Shown here in pieces: positions 17,868 to 27,884 of a stretch of 64,000 bases of DNA. Numbering within the stretch: position 1 is the first letter of the stretch; every line of letters begins with the position of its first letter. Source of the DNA: Bacillus ectoiniformans (GTDB taxonomy: Bacteria > Bacillota > Bacilli > Bacillales > Domibacillaceae); the NCBI RefSeq assembly GCF_016908875.1, contig NZ_JAFBES010000003.1:62001-126000 (forward strand). The letters run 5' to 3'. Under the pieces are notes generated by a model, which was given only the letters and a program-made list of their open reading frames with translations, made no database searches and was not told the origin of the DNA. The position numbers and the translations under genes were made by a program.

Positions 17868-19153
17868 GAACAGAAGAAGAGGTGAAGGTGCGAGAAAAAC
17901 AGCCGCTGTGGCTTGAACGCTATGTGAACTCCAAGCAGGAGCAGGAGAAGCTATATAAACGGACGCTTTTAATTGTGGTAATGTCCCAAATTTTTGGAGG
18001 CGCGGGGTTAGCTGCTGGAGTCACGGTCGGTGCGCTGCTTGCCCAGCAGATGCTAGGGACAGATCAATACGCAGGGGTTCCAGCGGCGTTGTTTACACTA
18101 GGTTCAGCCGGAGCAGCCTTCCTTGTCGGGAAGCTGTCGCAGCGTTTTGGCCGGCGTTTTGGGCTATCTGCTGGATTTCTAACTGGAGGTCTCGGCGCGT
18201 TGGGCGTGGTATTTGCCGCTCTTATGAATAATGTTGCCTTTTTATTTATTGCGCTGTTGATCTACGGTGCCGGAACAGCCACGAATCTGCAAGCCCGTTA
18301 TGCAGGGACAGATTTAGCTGCTCCTAATCAGAGAGCGAAGGCCATCAGCATTGCGATGGTATCCACGACATTTGGGGCAGTGGCAGGCCCGAGTTTAGTT
18401 AGTGTGATGGGTGAAGTGGCTGCTTCGATTGGTGTTCCTTCTTTGGCAGGACCGTTTATTTTGGCCGCCGCTGCTTATTTAATGGCGGGAACAGTGCTTT
18501 TAGTCTTTCTAAGACATGATCCGTACGTCGTTGCACAAGCAATCGCTGCACGGCAAGCAACAAGCAAGGATGCATCAACGGGTGAGGAAGTAACCCAGAA
18601 GGTGAATACGCGCGGGTTAGCGGTAGGTGCAACGATCATGGTATTAACACAAATGGTGATGGTGGCAGTCATGACAATGACACCAGTGCATATGAAGCAT
18701 CATGGGCATGGGTTAAGTGAAGTGGGACTTGTGATCGCCGTTCATATAGGAGCGATGTATTTACCTTCTCTAATTACAGGGGTTCTTGTAGATAAGGTGG
18801 GAAGAACAGCCATGGCGATTGCTTCTGGTGTTACATTACTGTCAGCTGGACTTCTTGCTGCTTTCGCTCCAGGGGATTCAATGGCTCTGCTGCTGATTGC
18901 CCTAGCTTTATTAGGGATTGGCTGGAACTTTGGGCTCATTAGCGGAACGGCTTTAGTTGTTGATTCCACTCATCCGCTTACTCGCGCGAAAACGCAAGGT
19001 AAAATGGATGTCTTCATTGCTTTATCCGGTGCCTCCGGAGGCATGCTTTCTGGGATGGTCGTCGCCCAGTCCAGCTATGCTGCCCTTGCCCTTACCGGTG
19101 GGCTTCTGTCTTTACTCCTTATTCCTGTCGTCATTTGGTCCTGGAAACAATAG
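17858..19153 (+). CDS. MFS transporter
   Basis: 431 aa, about 12 membrane helices in two halves. The loop 2-3 motif of the superfamily is visible as GKLSQRFGRRFGLS, and its counterpart in the second half as GVLVDKVGRTAMA. The N-terminal 45 residues are polar and charged. Start choice is uncertain: ATG 17858 has GGGTGAAG upstream; in-frame ATGs at 17846 and 17828 lack an SD. First gene of an MFS / ArsR-rhodanese / MFS operon; sulfur or metalloid-linked export is a guess from the context. Substrate unknown. Confidence 0.85.
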   Translation: MELRTEEEVKVREKQPLWLERYVNSKQEQEKLYKRTLLIVVMSQIFGGAGLAAGVTVGALLAQQMLGTDQYAGVPAALFTLGSAGAAFLVGKLSQRFGRRFGLSAGFLTGGLGALGVVFAALMNNVAFLFIALLIYGAGTATNLQARYAGTDLAAPNQRAKAISIAMVSTTFGAVAGPSLVSVMGEVAASIGVPSLAGPFILAAAAYLMAGTVLLVFLRHDPYVVAQAIAARQATSKDASTGEEVTQKVNTRGLAVGATIMVLTQMVMVAVMTMTPVHMKHHGHGLSEVGLVIAVHIGAMYLPSLITGVLVDKVGRTAMAIASGVTLLSAGLLAAFAPGDSMALLLIALALLGIGWNFGLISGTALVVDSTHPLTRAKTQGKMDVFIALSGASGGMLSGMVVAQSSYAALALTGGLLSLLLIPVVIWSWKQ

Positions 19154-19175
19154 CGAGGATAGAAAGGGTGAGTTT

Positions 19176-19838
19176 TTGAACACAAGAGAGTTTAAAGAAA
19201 AAATTTATGGTGAATTTGCGAAAGTTGGTAAATCACTATCCAGTCCGAAACGGCTGGAGTTATTAGATTTACTGTCTCAAAGCCCTAAATCAGTCGAATC
19301 ACTAGCCAAAGCCACAAACATGAGTATCGCTAATACATCTAAACACTTACAGGCCTTACTGGAGGCTCAGCTTGTAACGTTTTCGAAAGAACGTAATTAC
19401 GTCTATTACCAGCTGGCAAGCGAGAGTGTGTTAAAGCTGAGTTTAGCTCTAAGAGATGTGGCAGAGGAACGGCTGGCAGGCATTGAGGAAACGAGACAGC
19501 GCTTTATTTTAAGAGACAATGAAGTAGAGGCAATCACAATCGAGAAGCTGATTGAAAAAGTGAAAGCCAATACGGTGACGCTGATTGATGTAAGACCGGC
19601 GGAAGAATATGAGTCAGGCCATATTCCAAATGCTAGGTCGATTCCTGTCACTGAATTGCAAGATCACCTAGAAATGCTGCCAAAGGAGAAGGGTGTCGTC
19701 GCCTATTGCAGAGGTCCTTATTGCGCCTATGCCACAGAGGCTGTTGAATATCTGCGGATGAAAGGGTATGAGGCTTGGGTGCTTGATGCGGGTACGAATG
19801 AATGGATGCAGCTGTTTGGCAAGGAGTCGATCAAATGA
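19176..19838 (+). CDS. ArsR-family regulator fused to a rhodanese domain
   Basis: 220 aa. An ArsR-type winged helix (about 1-95; LSSPKRLELLDLLSQ and NTSKHLQALLEAQLV) is joined to a rhodanese domain (about 125-215; LIDVRPAEEYESGHIPNA). The active-site loop is YCRGPYC, with an intact Cys able to carry persulfide, and a second Cys three positions on. The fusion suggests that a sulfur species is sensed or handled. TTG at 19176 follows AAAGGGTGAG. Stop overlaps the next gene start (ATGA), so the genes are translationally coupled. Confidence 0.9.
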   Translation: MNTREFKEKIYGEFAKVGKSLSSPKRLELLDLLSQSPKSVESLAKATNMSIANTSKHLQALLEAQLVTFSKERNYVYYQLASESVLKLSLALRDVAEERLAGIEETRQRFILRDNEVEAITIEKLIEKVKANTVTLIDVRPAEEYESGHIPNARSIPVTELQDHLEMLPKEKGVVAYCRGPYCAYATEAVEYLRMKGYEAWVLDAGTNEWMQLFGKESIK

Positions 19839-21055
19839 GAAAGCCTGTGGAAATTGGGATTAAAGAAAACTCCATTCAATTTCTTTTACTAGTTGTCACT
19901 AACTTATTTGTCGGCTCCATGGTGGGAATTGAGAGAACCGTACTGCCCATTTTGGGAGAGGAAGAGTTCGGGTTAGCTTCAACGAGCGCGGCGCTATCCT
20001 TTATCATCAGCTTTGGTTTCTCGAAAGCGATTGTGAACTACTTTGCGGGGCAAATTGCCGATACCTTCGGCCGCAAGAAGGTGCTGATCGCCGGCTGGAT
20101 GGTAGGGCTATTTGTTCCAATCTTGATTATCTTTGCCCATGCGTGGTGGGTGATTGTGTTCGCCAATATCTTATTAGGGATCAATCAGGGGTTAGCATGG
20201 TCAATGACCGTTAATATGAAGATTGATATTTCAAAAGCCAATCAAAGAGGAACAGCCGTTGGATTAAATGAATTTGCTGGCTATTCTGGTGTGGCAATTA
20301 TGGCGGCTGTTTCAGGGTTTGTGGCTGCTTCTTCTTCACTAAGACCAGAGCCGTTTTATATCGGTCTTGGGATCGTCGCCGTCGGCATTTTATTCTCTTT
20401 AGTAGTAAAAGATACCGGGGAGCATCTGAAGCTTCAAATGCAAAACAGCCCAGCGAATGAAAATGACCGGTCTCGTAAAGAAGTTTTTCAGTTAACCACT
20501 TGGAAGGATAAAAACTTATCGTCCATCAGCTTCTCAGGCTTGTCGACGAATTTGAAAGATGGGATGGCGTGGGGGCTATTTCCGCTTTTCTTTGCTTCTA
20601 GAGGATTAACTGTCGGGGAAATAGGCACCATTGTGGCGCTCTATCCGGCTGCTTGGGGGTTCTTTCAGCTGTTTACTGGTGCATTAAGTGATAAGATTGG
20701 CCGTAAAATGCTGATTGTATTCGGCATGTGGACACAGGCAGCCGCTTTGTGGTGGATTCTGTTTGTTGATGGCTTCTCTTTATGGGTGGCGGGAGCGATT
20801 CTTCTTGGCTTAGGGACAGCGATGGTGTACCCAACGTTACAGGCCGCAATCAGTGACGTAGCGGCTCCAAGTTGGCGGGCATCCTCCATGGGGGTCTACC
20901 GCTTTTGGAGAGACAGCGGCTATGCATTCGGTGCACTGCTGGCTGGAATCTTCGCCGACTTGTTAGGCGTCCACTGGGCGATTGGACTTGTCGCCATCCT
21001 GCCATTTCTCGCCGGACTGCTCGCAAGTATTCGAATGAAAGAAACGTTAAAATGA
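19835..21055 (+). CDS. MFS transporter, second copy in the ArsR-rhodanese operon
   Basis: 406 aa, about 12 membrane helices. Motifs FAGQIADTFGRKKVLIAG and GALSDKIGRKMLIVFG mark the two halves. It is only distantly similar to the first MFS protein of the operon. AAGGAG (19821-19826) precedes ATG 19835, which overlaps the regulator's stop by 4 nt. Substrate not predictable; coupling to the regulator implies the same inducer. Confidence 0.88.
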   Translation: MRKPVEIGIKENSIQFLLLVVTNLFVGSMVGIERTVLPILGEEEFGLASTSAALSFIISFGFSKAIVNYFAGQIADTFGRKKVLIAGWMVGLFVPILIIFAHAWWVIVFANILLGINQGLAWSMTVNMKIDISKANQRGTAVGLNEFAGYSGVAIMAAVSGFVAASSSLRPEPFYIGLGIVAVGILFSLVVKDTGEHLKLQMQNSPANENDRSRKEVFQLTTWKDKNLSSISFSGLSTNLKDGMAWGLFPLFFASRGLTVGEIGTIVALYPAAWGFFQLFTGALSDKIGRKMLIVFGMWTQAAALWWILFVDGFSLWVAGAILLGLGTAMVYPTLQAAISDVAAPSWRASSMGVYRFWRDSGYAFGALLAGIFADLLGVHWAIGLVAILPFLAGLLASIRMKETLK

Positions 21056-21063
21056 AATTTGGA

Positions 21064-21123
21064 AAAAAGGGTCAGACCCCCGGCGCTTTAAAGCGTTAGC
21101 GCGCCGGGGGTCTGACCCTTTTT
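21064..21123. repeat. GGGGTCAG palindromic repeat, copy 6 (bidirectional terminator)
   Basis: The core 21069-21118 has arms GGGTCAGACCCCCGGCGC and its complement, with AAAAA before and TTTTT after. It lies between the convergent MFS and BceB genes and so has a T-run in both directions. Confidence 0.9.
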
Positions 21124-23078
21124 CACAATGAATCCCTAATAACTTTCTTATAGTAGAGAACGGACAGTACACCGAAAATGGAGTATAGGACTGTATAAAT
21201 GACCATAACGAGGATCATCGGTGTCCAGACAGCTGTGCCAAACAGAAACCAGCCTGATTGTACAGCGAAGTAGCTGTGAAGAAGGCCAATCGCTAAAGGG
21301 ATGCCAAAGTTATAGACTTGTTTATATTGAATGCCTTTTAGCAAATCTTGTCTAGTAAAGCCAAGCTTCCTAAGAATGGTATAGTTAGGCTTCTCATTTT
21401 CACTTTCATCCATCTGTTTAAAGTAAAGAATACATCCAGATGTAATTAAGAAGGTAAGCCCTAAAAAGCCGACGATGAACATAATTAACCCCATCTGTCT
21501 TTTCATGGACTGACTCATCTCCAGCTGAGATTCATGAGATAGACCTTTATCTGCTTTATTAAGCCCCAGTTTAAGAAACAGCTGGTTTGCTTTCTCTTGA
21601 TGACGTTCCTCATTGATATGAATCCCCACATAGTGGCTGGATTTCTTCTGGACTTTTGGATCCTTATCCTGCTTTAAGCGCTGGAAGACCGTTTCATCCA
21701 CGATGGCGACAGGGATTCCTCCGTTAGTGAAGTACCAGGAGATAGGGTACTCTTTTTTTAACCCTAAATATTTTTGCTTAACGACTTCTGTTTTTCCTTT
21801 CAATTCAATTTTTCCCGACGTTTTAAGAGGCATGAATTTCTGCATTAAATCATTGTAGCCGGTTAAATAGGTTTCACCTGCCGCAACGTCCATGTCTGGA
21901 AGCGCTTGGTCACTTATAATCGGCAAAGGCATAGCAGAAGGATCAACGTTCAAGCCTTCTGTATTCCCATCTAATATACTTTTCCCATCAATTGTGACTT
22001 GAACCACTTCAATGATTGTTTCACGATAAGGAATCTGCTGTTCGGTTAAACTCTGTTTAAACTGTTCGGCTTCCGGCAAACCAGTAAGGGAAAAGTCAGC
22101 GGGTATATTGTTTTCTGCCGTCTTTTCTGCGGAGTAGTAAGCGATATAGCTCAGCGATAATAATCCAATGGCTAATGCAGATACCGTCGTAATAATTGTC
22201 AGCAGCAAGGCGTTCGACTTCATTCTAAACATAATAGATGAAAGCGAAAGCACTTCGTTAATAGATAAATATCCATCCTTCTTCCTTCTGACGAAATGGA
22301 AAATATAGCTGACAGATCCTTTATAGAAAAAGTAGGTGCCGAGGATGACTGCTGCTAAGATAAAAGCCATCGCGCCAAACAGTTCCATCATAGTGACAAA
22401 ATCGCCTTCAAATAATTTAGAGGAAACATAGTATCCGGAACCGATTAATAAAAACCCTAGAGCACCCATGATCATTTCTAATCGGGTTAACTTTTTAATC
22501 TTAGCTTCTGCAGTAGATGTCACGCGAAACAGAGACAAGATGCTCTGTCTTTTAATAAATAAAGCATTCATTACGAGAATCAGTACATAGATCGCAGAAA
22601 ATACGATGAGCGTTTGACTGAACGCCTGCATAGAAAAGTGAAGGCTGGCTATGTTGTCTACCCCAGTGGTTTTAAACAAGATCATCATAATTAACTTTGA
22701 AAAAGAAAATCCAACGAATAGGCCGATCGCTAATGAACTGTAATAGAGAAGAAAATTCTCTAAACTGAGAAGGCGAAAAATCTTACCTTTCGTCAGGCCG
22801 ATTAGTTGAAACAAGCCGATTTCTTTACTGCGGCGCTTAATAAAAATCGCGTTGGCATAGACGAGAAAAATAGAGACGATGGCGATAAGCAGAATGGAAG
22901 CGGCTCGGACAGATGCACCGCCTTTAATCGTCCCTTTCACTGCATCCATAGATGGATCGTATTGCAAAGTCACAAAGGCAAAATAAAGAGCGGCACTGAA
23001 TATTAACGCAAAGACGTACAAATAGTAGTTCTTTAAATTTTTCTTCAAGTTTCGATAGATCAGCTGATTAACGTTCAT
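21123..23078 (-). CDS. bceB: BceB-type ABC transporter permease
   Basis: 651 aa, ten membrane helices expected. An FtsX-like unit near residues 55-200 and the large extracellular domain of about 200 aa between TM7 and TM8 (begins [17 protein letters not shown]) mark Bce-type peptide-antibiotic transporters. The protein also acts as the sensor by forming a complex with the kinase. Its start overlaps the ATPase gene by 11 bp. Last gene of bceR-bceS-bceA-bceB; whether it responds to bacitracin, a lantibiotic or another peptide is not visible. Confidence 0.92.
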   Translation of the reverse strand: MNVNQLIYRNLKKNLKNYYLYVFALIFSAALYFAFVTLQYDPSMDAVKGTIKGGASVRAASILLIAIVSIFLVYANAIFIKRRSKEIGLFQLIGLTKGKIFRLLSLENFLLYYSSLAIGLFVGFSFSKLIMMILFKTTGVDNIASLHFSMQAFSQTLIVFSAIYVLILVMNALFIKRQSILSLFRVTSTAEAKIKKLTRLEMIMGALGFLLIGSGYYVSSKLFEGDFVTMMELFGAMAFILAAVILGTYFFYKGSVSYIFHFVRRKKDGYLSINEVLSLSSIMFRMKSNALLLTIITTVSALAIGLLSLSYIAYYSAEKTAENNIPADFSLTGLPEAEQFKQSLTEQQIPYRETIIEVVQVTIDGKSILDGNTEGLNVDPSAMPLPIISDQALPDMDVAAGETYLTGYNDLMQKFMPLKTSGKIELKGKTEVVKQKYLGLKKEYPISWYFTNGGIPVAIVDETVFQRLKQDKDPKVQKKSSHYVGIHINEERHQEKANQLFLKLGLNKADKGLSHESQLEMSQSMKRQMGLIMFIVGFLGLTFLITSGCILYFKQMDESENEKPNYTILRKLGFTRQDLLKGIQYKQVYNFGIPLAIGLLHSYFAVQSGWFLFGTAVWTPMILVMVIYTVLYSIFGVLSVLYYKKVIRDSL

Positions 23079-23829
23079 ATGTGACCCCGCTCAATACACC
23101 TTGTGTCTTCATAATGTCTTGAAAGAAAACCTGTCTGTCCTGTTCTCCTTTATTTAACTGAGTGTAGATTCGGCCGTCTTTGATAAAAATGACTCGGCTG
23201 CAATAGCTCGCAGCTGCCGGATCATGAGTGACCATCACAATCGTAGATTTCAGTTTTTGATTTAATTCACTAAGTTTATTCAATAAATCTGAAGCGGATT
23301 TTGAATCGAGTGCACCAGTCGGTTCATCAGCAAAGATGATACTTGGCTCATGGATAAAAGCGCGGGCGGCAGAAGTACGCTGTTTTTGTCCTCCAGAAAT
23401 TTCGTTCGGGTATTTATCTTTAAGTTCATAAATTCCCAGCTCTTTGGCTAACGCAGCAAATCGTTGATCGGCTTCTTTTTTAGGTGTTTTAGTAATAGAA
23501 AGAGGCAGGAGAATATTTTCTTTTACCGTTAACGTATCCAGCAAATTATAGTCTTGAAAGATGAATCCTAAATGATTTTTCCGAAATTCCGCCAGTTGTT
23601 TTTCTTTCATTTTGGTCATGTCTTGATTTTCAATTTGTATCGTTCCGTCACTGACTTGGTCAATGGAGGACAAAACGTTTAACAGAGTCGTTTTTCCTGA
23701 ACCCGATGGCCCCATAATGCTGACGAATTCCCCTTTTTGAATGCGAATATCTATTCCTTTTAACACTTCTTGTTTATTAAATTTATTGCCGTAGCTTTTA
23801 TGAAGTTTCGTGGCTTCTAAAATATTCAA
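23068..23829 (-). CDS. bceA: BceA-type ABC transporter ATP-binding protein
   Basis: 253 aa, same length as B. subtilis BceA. Walker [11 protein letters not shown]-loop FIFQDYNLL, signature SGGQKQR, Walker [10 protein letters not shown] and the switch His (VTHDP) are intact. TTG at 23829 ([14 protein letters not shown]) is preferred because GGAGG is 8 nt upstream; the ORF extends to 23934 without support. Powers target protection and detoxification with BceB. It has its own likely promoter with a BceR-like operator. Confidence 0.92.
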   Translation of the reverse strand: MNILEATKLHKSYGNKFNKQEVLKGIDIRIQKGEFVSIMGPSGSGKTTLLNVLSSIDQVSDGTIQIENQDMTKMKEKQLAEFRKNHLGFIFQDYNLLDTLTVKENILLPLSITKTPKKEADQRFAALAKELGIYELKDKYPNEISGGQKQRTSAARAFIHEPSIIFADEPTGALDSKSASDLLNKLSELNQKLKSTIVMVTHDPAAASYCSRVIFIKDGRIYTQLNKGEQDRQVFFQDIMKTQGVLSGVTYER

Positions 23830-23860
23830 TTTGTCATCCTCCATTTGGTCTGATACGTCT

Positions 23861-23938
23861 ATTATAAAAAGGGAAGGAATTCTTTTCCTTTGATTGGCCG
23901 AACAAATAATAAAAGCATGTGACATTTTCGTCACATGC
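23861..23938 (-). promoter_or_regulatory. bceAB promoter with BceR-like operator
   Basis: On the minus strand GCATGTGAC and GTCACATGC face each other around GAAAAT (23915-23938), with TATAAT as -10 at 23861-23866 and no consensus -35, as expected for an activated promoter. The TGTGAC-N6-GTCACA core resembles BceR-type sites. The dyad overlaps the last codons of the kinase gene. Confidence 0.65.
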
Positions 23939-24935
23939 CCCTCCTTTTTACAAACTCATTTCTTGTTGGAAATTTTAGCGTAAAGGTGGTTCCCAGCCGA
24001 AGCTCTGATTGCACCTCGATATGTATGAATAGAGTGTTGGCCGCTTTTCTCGCTAAGTAAAGGCCCATTCCCGTAGCTGCATGATCCAGATGGTTAGTGG
24101 TGGAAGTGAAGCCTTTCTCAAATATTCTCGGCAAATCTTTCGGGTCAATCCCGCGGCCGCTATCTGCAACTTCAAGAATAGTATGGTCATCGAGCTGATA
24201 GCTTCTAATTAGGATATCGGAAGAATCACTGTATTTTACTGCGTTTGTTAATAGCTGACTAAGGATGAAAGCTAGCCATTTCGCATCGCTCAATACTTCA
24301 GTTACCTCTAGCTGAATGTCAAAACCAATTCCTTTTTGTATACACCAGGACTGCAAGGTTTTTAATTCGCTAAAAAGAATAGATTCTAGGTTAGTTTGTT
24401 CAATATATAAATCATTTTCCATAAAGGGCAGGCGCTTTTGATGAAGCTGCTGATCGAGCAGAAGGTGGATGCGTGTCCATTCATAGGTTAAGTGTGACCG
24501 TAATAAGGGATCTTCTAGGCGTTCAATCATTAAATGCAAAGCAGTCAAAGGAGTTTTTACTTCGTGAATCCATGACAACATATCATCTTTTTCCTGCTCT
24601 AAAGCAATTCGGTTTTTTGAAACAGTGGTTCTAAATTGCTCAGTCTGTTCGATCAGGTGTTTTTCTATCGTTTTTTCAAATGGACTGTCTGCTGCGGGAA
24701 TTCCGGAAAGATCGAAATTTTGATCACGCTCCTCTAAACGTCTAAAGAAGGCCGTTTCTTTCTGGTAACGAAAAACAAGAAACAGAATGAAAATAATGAT
24801 AGATAGAAAGACCACATACATGATGGAGTAGAGCGGGATATTTGGATCAACATAAGCAATTAATAAAAAAAGCAATTGTAGAAATATAAATAAGAAAATC
24901 CAGCTTCGGCGTTCAATTAAATAGCTTCGAATCAT
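23931..24935 (-). CDS. bceS: BceS-type intramembrane-sensing histidine kinase
   Basis: 334 aa. Two N-terminal membrane helices (about 13-33 and 37-56) with almost no extracellular loop, as in intramembrane-sensing kinases. Kinase core: phospho-His in [18 protein letters not shown] box [11 protein letters not shown]1 DSGRGID and ATGMGLYLA. Such kinases detect transporter activity rather than the drug itself. Start overlaps the regulator's stop by 4 nt. Confidence 0.92.
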   Translation of the reverse strand: MIRSYLIERRSWIFLFIFLQLLFLLIAYVDPNIPLYSIMYVVFLSIIIFILFLVFRYQKETAFFRRLEERDQNFDLSGIPAADSPFEKTIEKHLIEQTEQFRTTVSKNRIALEQEKDDMLSWIHEVKTPLTALHLMIERLEDPLLRSHLTYEWTRIHLLLDQQLHQKRLPFMENDLYIEQTNLESILFSELKTLQSWCIQKGIGFDIQLEVTEVLSDAKWLAFILSQLLTNAVKYSDSSDILIRSYQLDDHTILEVADSGRGIDPKDLPRIFEKGFTSTTNHLDHAATGMGLYLARKAANTLFIHIEVQSELRLGTTFTLKFPTRNEFVKRRGM

Positions 24936-25621
24936 AAACGGACCTCTTCAACCGCCATGTAGCCTTGTCCTACTTTGGTTTGGATAAAAGTGCCTAGCCC
25001 AATCTCATCCAGCCGTTTCCTTAAACGATTGACGTTGACGGTTAAGGTATTGTCGCTTATAAACCGCTGATCATCCCATAAGCTATTCATTAAACTCTCC
25101 CTAGAGACGATTTTATTCTTTTGATCGATCAGCTGCTTTAGTATAAATAGTTCATTTTTTGTAAGTTCAATCGACCCCGCATCATTAGTGACCATATTTC
25201 GCTCATAATCGATTGTTGCTCCGCACCAGGTTTTTAGATTCACCTGTTCTGTATTGTAGTTATAAACCCGGCGAAGAATCGCTTGGATCTTCGCGATTAG
25301 AACATCAAAATGAAAGGGTTTTTGGATGAAATCATCTGCTCCAAGCTGCATAGACATCACCATGTCTGTCGGGTGGTCACGAGAGGATAGAAAGATGATG
25401 GGAACGTTCGAGTGTGATCGGATCATCCGGCACCAGTGAAAGCCATCGAACTTCGGCAATTGAATATCGATAATGACTAAATCCGGCTTTATACTAGAAA
25501 ATTCCAGCAGTACATCGCTGAAATCAGCCACCCCATATACTTCGTAAGACCATTGAGACAAGCGGTCTTTCATCTCATTAAATAAAGTAAAATCGTCTTC
25601 AATCAACATGATCTTAAACAA
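24932..25621 (-). CDS. bceR: BceR-type response regulator
   Basis: 229 aa, OmpR/PhoB type. The receiver has EDD, phospho-Asp in LVIIDIQLPKFDGFHWCRMIRS, SSRDH and KPFHF; the winged helix is in the C-terminal 100 residues (SDNTLTVNVNRLRKRLDEIG). The near match to B. subtilis BceR over the whole protein is striking. The TTG at 25621 (MFKIMLIEDD) matches the family N-terminus and has GGTG upstream; a GTG at 25633 is an alternative. It should activate bceAB via the dyad upstream of bceA. Confidence 0.92.
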   Translation of the reverse strand: MFKIMLIEDDFTLFNEMKDRLSQWSYEVYGVADFSDVLLEFSSIKPDLVIIDIQLPKFDGFHWCRMIRSHSNVPIIFLSSRDHPTDMVMSMQLGADDFIQKPFHFDVLIAKIQAILRRVYNYNTEQVNLKTWCGATIDYERNMVTNDAGSIELTKNELFILKQLIDQKNKIVSRESLMNSLWDDQRFISDNTLTVNVNRLRKRLDEIGLGTFIQTKVGQGYMAVEEVRL

Positions 25622-25692
25622 GCCATTCACCACGTTTTCAATAATATTGTTGTAAATAAGTGTATATGAAATAGTTGGTAATTACTAGATTT

Positions 25693-25744
25693 GGGGTCAG
25701 ACCCCCGCGGCTTTAAAGCGTTAACGCGCCGGGGGTCTGACCCC
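25693..25744. repeat. GGGGTCAG palindromic repeat, copy 7, overlapping a coding end
   Basis: 52 bp with arms GGGGTCAGACCCCC and GGGGGTCTGACCCC. Its right arm lies inside the 3' end of the neighbouring GGDEF gene and encodes that protein's last residues (GVRPPAR) and stop codon. Confidence 0.9.
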
Positions 25745-27274
25745 AATTTTATATCCGTTTTTCCCTGTGTGCTTAATTTGGTACATGGCTTCGTCTGCTC
25801 GGTGAATCAAGGTGTCCAAATCTGTTCCGTGTTCAGGATAGAGGCTGATGCCGATGCTTGATTGAATGGGGAGGGATTGGTGCTCGGTTTTAAAAGGGTG
25901 CTCTTTAAAGGAAACAAGCAGTTGCTGAGTAAATTCATGGACAAAGATCAGGTCTGAATAAGGAAGGTATACATAGAACTCATCACCGCCCACCCTTGAT
26001 GCTACCCCTTCTTGGCGTGTATGCTGCATCAATAGTTGAGAGAAATGAACTAAATAATCGTCCCCGGTTTGATGGCCATAACGATCATTGATGGCTTTAA
26101 ATTCATCTAAATCAATCACAAGAATGGCTACTTTTTGGTCGCGAGGTAATTGAATGTGTTCGTAAAAATAACGTCTATTAGGCAGCTTGGTCAGAGAATC
26201 GTGATAGGCTAGGAATCGAATCGCTTTTTCGGCTTCTTTATAATCATGGATATCCTGAATAATTAAAATAAAATGGGGTTCGTTTTCTATTAAAACAAAA
26301 TCTCCTTCAATTAAAATAAACCTTTCTCCATTTGACGGAGTTTGGATTTTGGTTTCGTACTTGCTGAATTTGTCTTCAGTGGCAAACTGCCTGGAATAGA
26401 ATAGCATCCACTCTTCCTGGTCATCTGTTGAAATCAGCTGATGAAATTGCTGTTTCTTTAAAGCGCAGGTCTGTAAAAGCTTGTGCGCAGCAGGGTTGCA
26501 ATCGCTGATGAATCCTTTTTGATTAACAAGTAAAATAGCAGCTGGATTTAAATTATATAACGTTTCAAACCTTTTATTGTAAGAAGAAAGAAAATCGTAT
26601 TTCTGTGTCGCATAACTTAATGCAGCAATCCAGATCAGCCCGCCAAAAATATATGGATAGGGAGGAATAATTCCTTGAAAATTGAAGTAGCCAAAAATGA
26701 TATCCCAAATGAGCACAAATGCGGCTGAATTCAAAAGCAAAGTTAAAATCTTTTTGTGGCCGCTCAGCCTTTTTTGTGATCGGATATACCATAGTAAGGT
26801 GAGGATCAGCAGATGAAAAAGATTTCCTGCTGTTAATGTAATAAGATAGGGTGTATTAAATTCTGGATATTTCCACAATCCAAATTGATAGAAATATTGG
26901 CTGTTCATAATATTTTTCTGAAAGACGATCGTGAAGATCACCGGAAGCAGCGGCATGTAAAAAATATAGGGATAAAAATAAGCGGGTATTTTTCGGTCGT
27001 AAGTAGAGAATTTGGCGATAAAGTGAAAAAATAAACAAGGCATTAATACTCCCACATTGCCGAACCAGTACGTAACAAGAGCTGGACTATATTCTAAAGG
27101 AAGCAAATGGCGGATATACTCTTCTAAAAATAAATTGGCGTAACAGAAAATATATAAGCTTAACAAACGGTGTTCTGTTTTTGTGGGGTTTCGATACAAG
27201 ACTTTCACGGCCATGCAGAGTAAGACAAATGAAGGAATTATATAAACAATGAAAGGAATGATTACTTCATGCAT
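25721..27274 (-). CDS. Membrane PAS-GGDEF diguanylate cyclase
   Basis: 517 aa. Seven or eight membrane helices (about 5-225) form an N-terminal sensor of the histidine-kinase N-terminal type, then a PAS domain (about 235-355; FETLYNLNPAAILLV) and GGDEF (about 360-510). The active site is RVGGDEF, fully conserved; DLDEFKAINDRYGH contains metal ligands. No EAL domain, so synthesis of c-di-GMP is likely. The final seven residues come from a repeat element. AAGAAGGTGAAC precedes the ATG. Confidence 0.9.
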   Translation of the reverse strand: MHEVIIPFIVYIIPSFVLLCMAVKVLYRNPTKTEHRLLSLYIFCYANLFLEEYIRHLLPLEYSPALVTYWFGNVGVLMPCLFFHFIAKFSTYDRKIPAYFYPYIFYMPLLPVIFTIVFQKNIMNSQYFYQFGLWKYPEFNTPYLITLTAGNLFHLLILTLLWYIRSQKRLSGHKKILTLLLNSAAFVLIWDIIFGYFNFQGIIPPYPYIFGGLIWIAALSYATQKYDFLSSYNKRFETLYNLNPAAILLVNQKGFISDCNPAAHKLLQTCALKKQQFHQLISTDDQEEWMLFYSRQFATEDKFSKYETKIQTPSNGERFILIEGDFVLIENEPHFILIIQDIHDYKEAEKAIRFLAYHDSLTKLPNRRYFYEHIQLPRDQKVAILVIDLDEFKAINDRYGHQTGDDYLVHFSQLLMQHTRQEGVASRVGGDEFYVYLPYSDLIFVHEFTQQLLVSFKEHPFKTEHQSLPIQSSIGISLYPEHGTDLDTLIHRADEAMYQIKHTGKNGYKIGVRPPAR

Positions 27275-27351
27275 AGTTCACCTTCTTTTTTCTTCTGACA
27301 AACATACTTCAAGGTATTATATGAGCCTATTATCATATTCATTCTCAAAGC

Positions 27352-27368
27352 AACACGGGGACGGTTTG
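27352..27368. repeat. GGGGACGGTT element, partial copy
   Basis: CAACACGGGGACGGTTTG resembles the reverse complement of the fuller element at 27885-27914. It marks the left side of the 27.4-27.8 kb repeat array, in inverted orientation to the right copy. Confidence 0.5.
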
Positions 27369-27432
27369 AATCAGAAGGTGCAATCGGTGATTAAAAGATA
27401 GAGCCTAATCCAAGGGTTGGGCTTTTTGTTAT

Positions 27433-27770
27433 GAAAGAAATCCGCAGCTAGGCAGGAATAAAGAGGAAATCGGATCGAAACGAAGTGGAGTTGGAAAGAA
27501 TGCCGCGTGGGAAAATGTGAAATCAAGGCATTGGCAGGAATAAAAGTGGAATCGGAAAGAATATCGCGTAATTTGAAAAGAATGCCGCGTGAGATCAAGT
27601 GAAATCAAGGCATTGGCAGGAATAACAGTGGAATCAGAAAGAAAAAGCGGTAAACTGGAAAGAATATCGGGAAAATTGGAAAGAATAAACGGCGAATCAG
27701 AAAGAATAATGCGTTATTTAGAAAGAATGCCGCGTGAGATCAAGCAAAATCACGCCATTAGCAGGAATAA
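27433..27770. repeat. Degenerate ~20-21-bp array, unit GAAAGAATGCCGCG
   Basis: GAAAGAA-type units start at 27433, 27494, 27555, 27576, 27637, 27658, 27679, 27700 and 27721: spacings of 21 or 61 bp. The phrase GGCAGGAATAA recurs at 27451, 27533 and 27615, 82 bp apart. An ORF on the plus strand (27589-27927) reads this as a Lys/Glu-Arg-Ile heptad repeat, but it has no SD and is probably not a gene. The stretch between 27275 and 27985 otherwise holds only flanking repeats and the next promoter. Confidence 0.75.
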
Positions 27771-27884
27771 CAATAAAACAGTATTAAAAAGAATTATAAA
27801 TGGGCGTGAAACCGGAAAGAAAAGCGTGAATTGGAAACTGTTTGCGACCTGGAACGATGCTAGTGTTGTATCCACACTGCTAGA

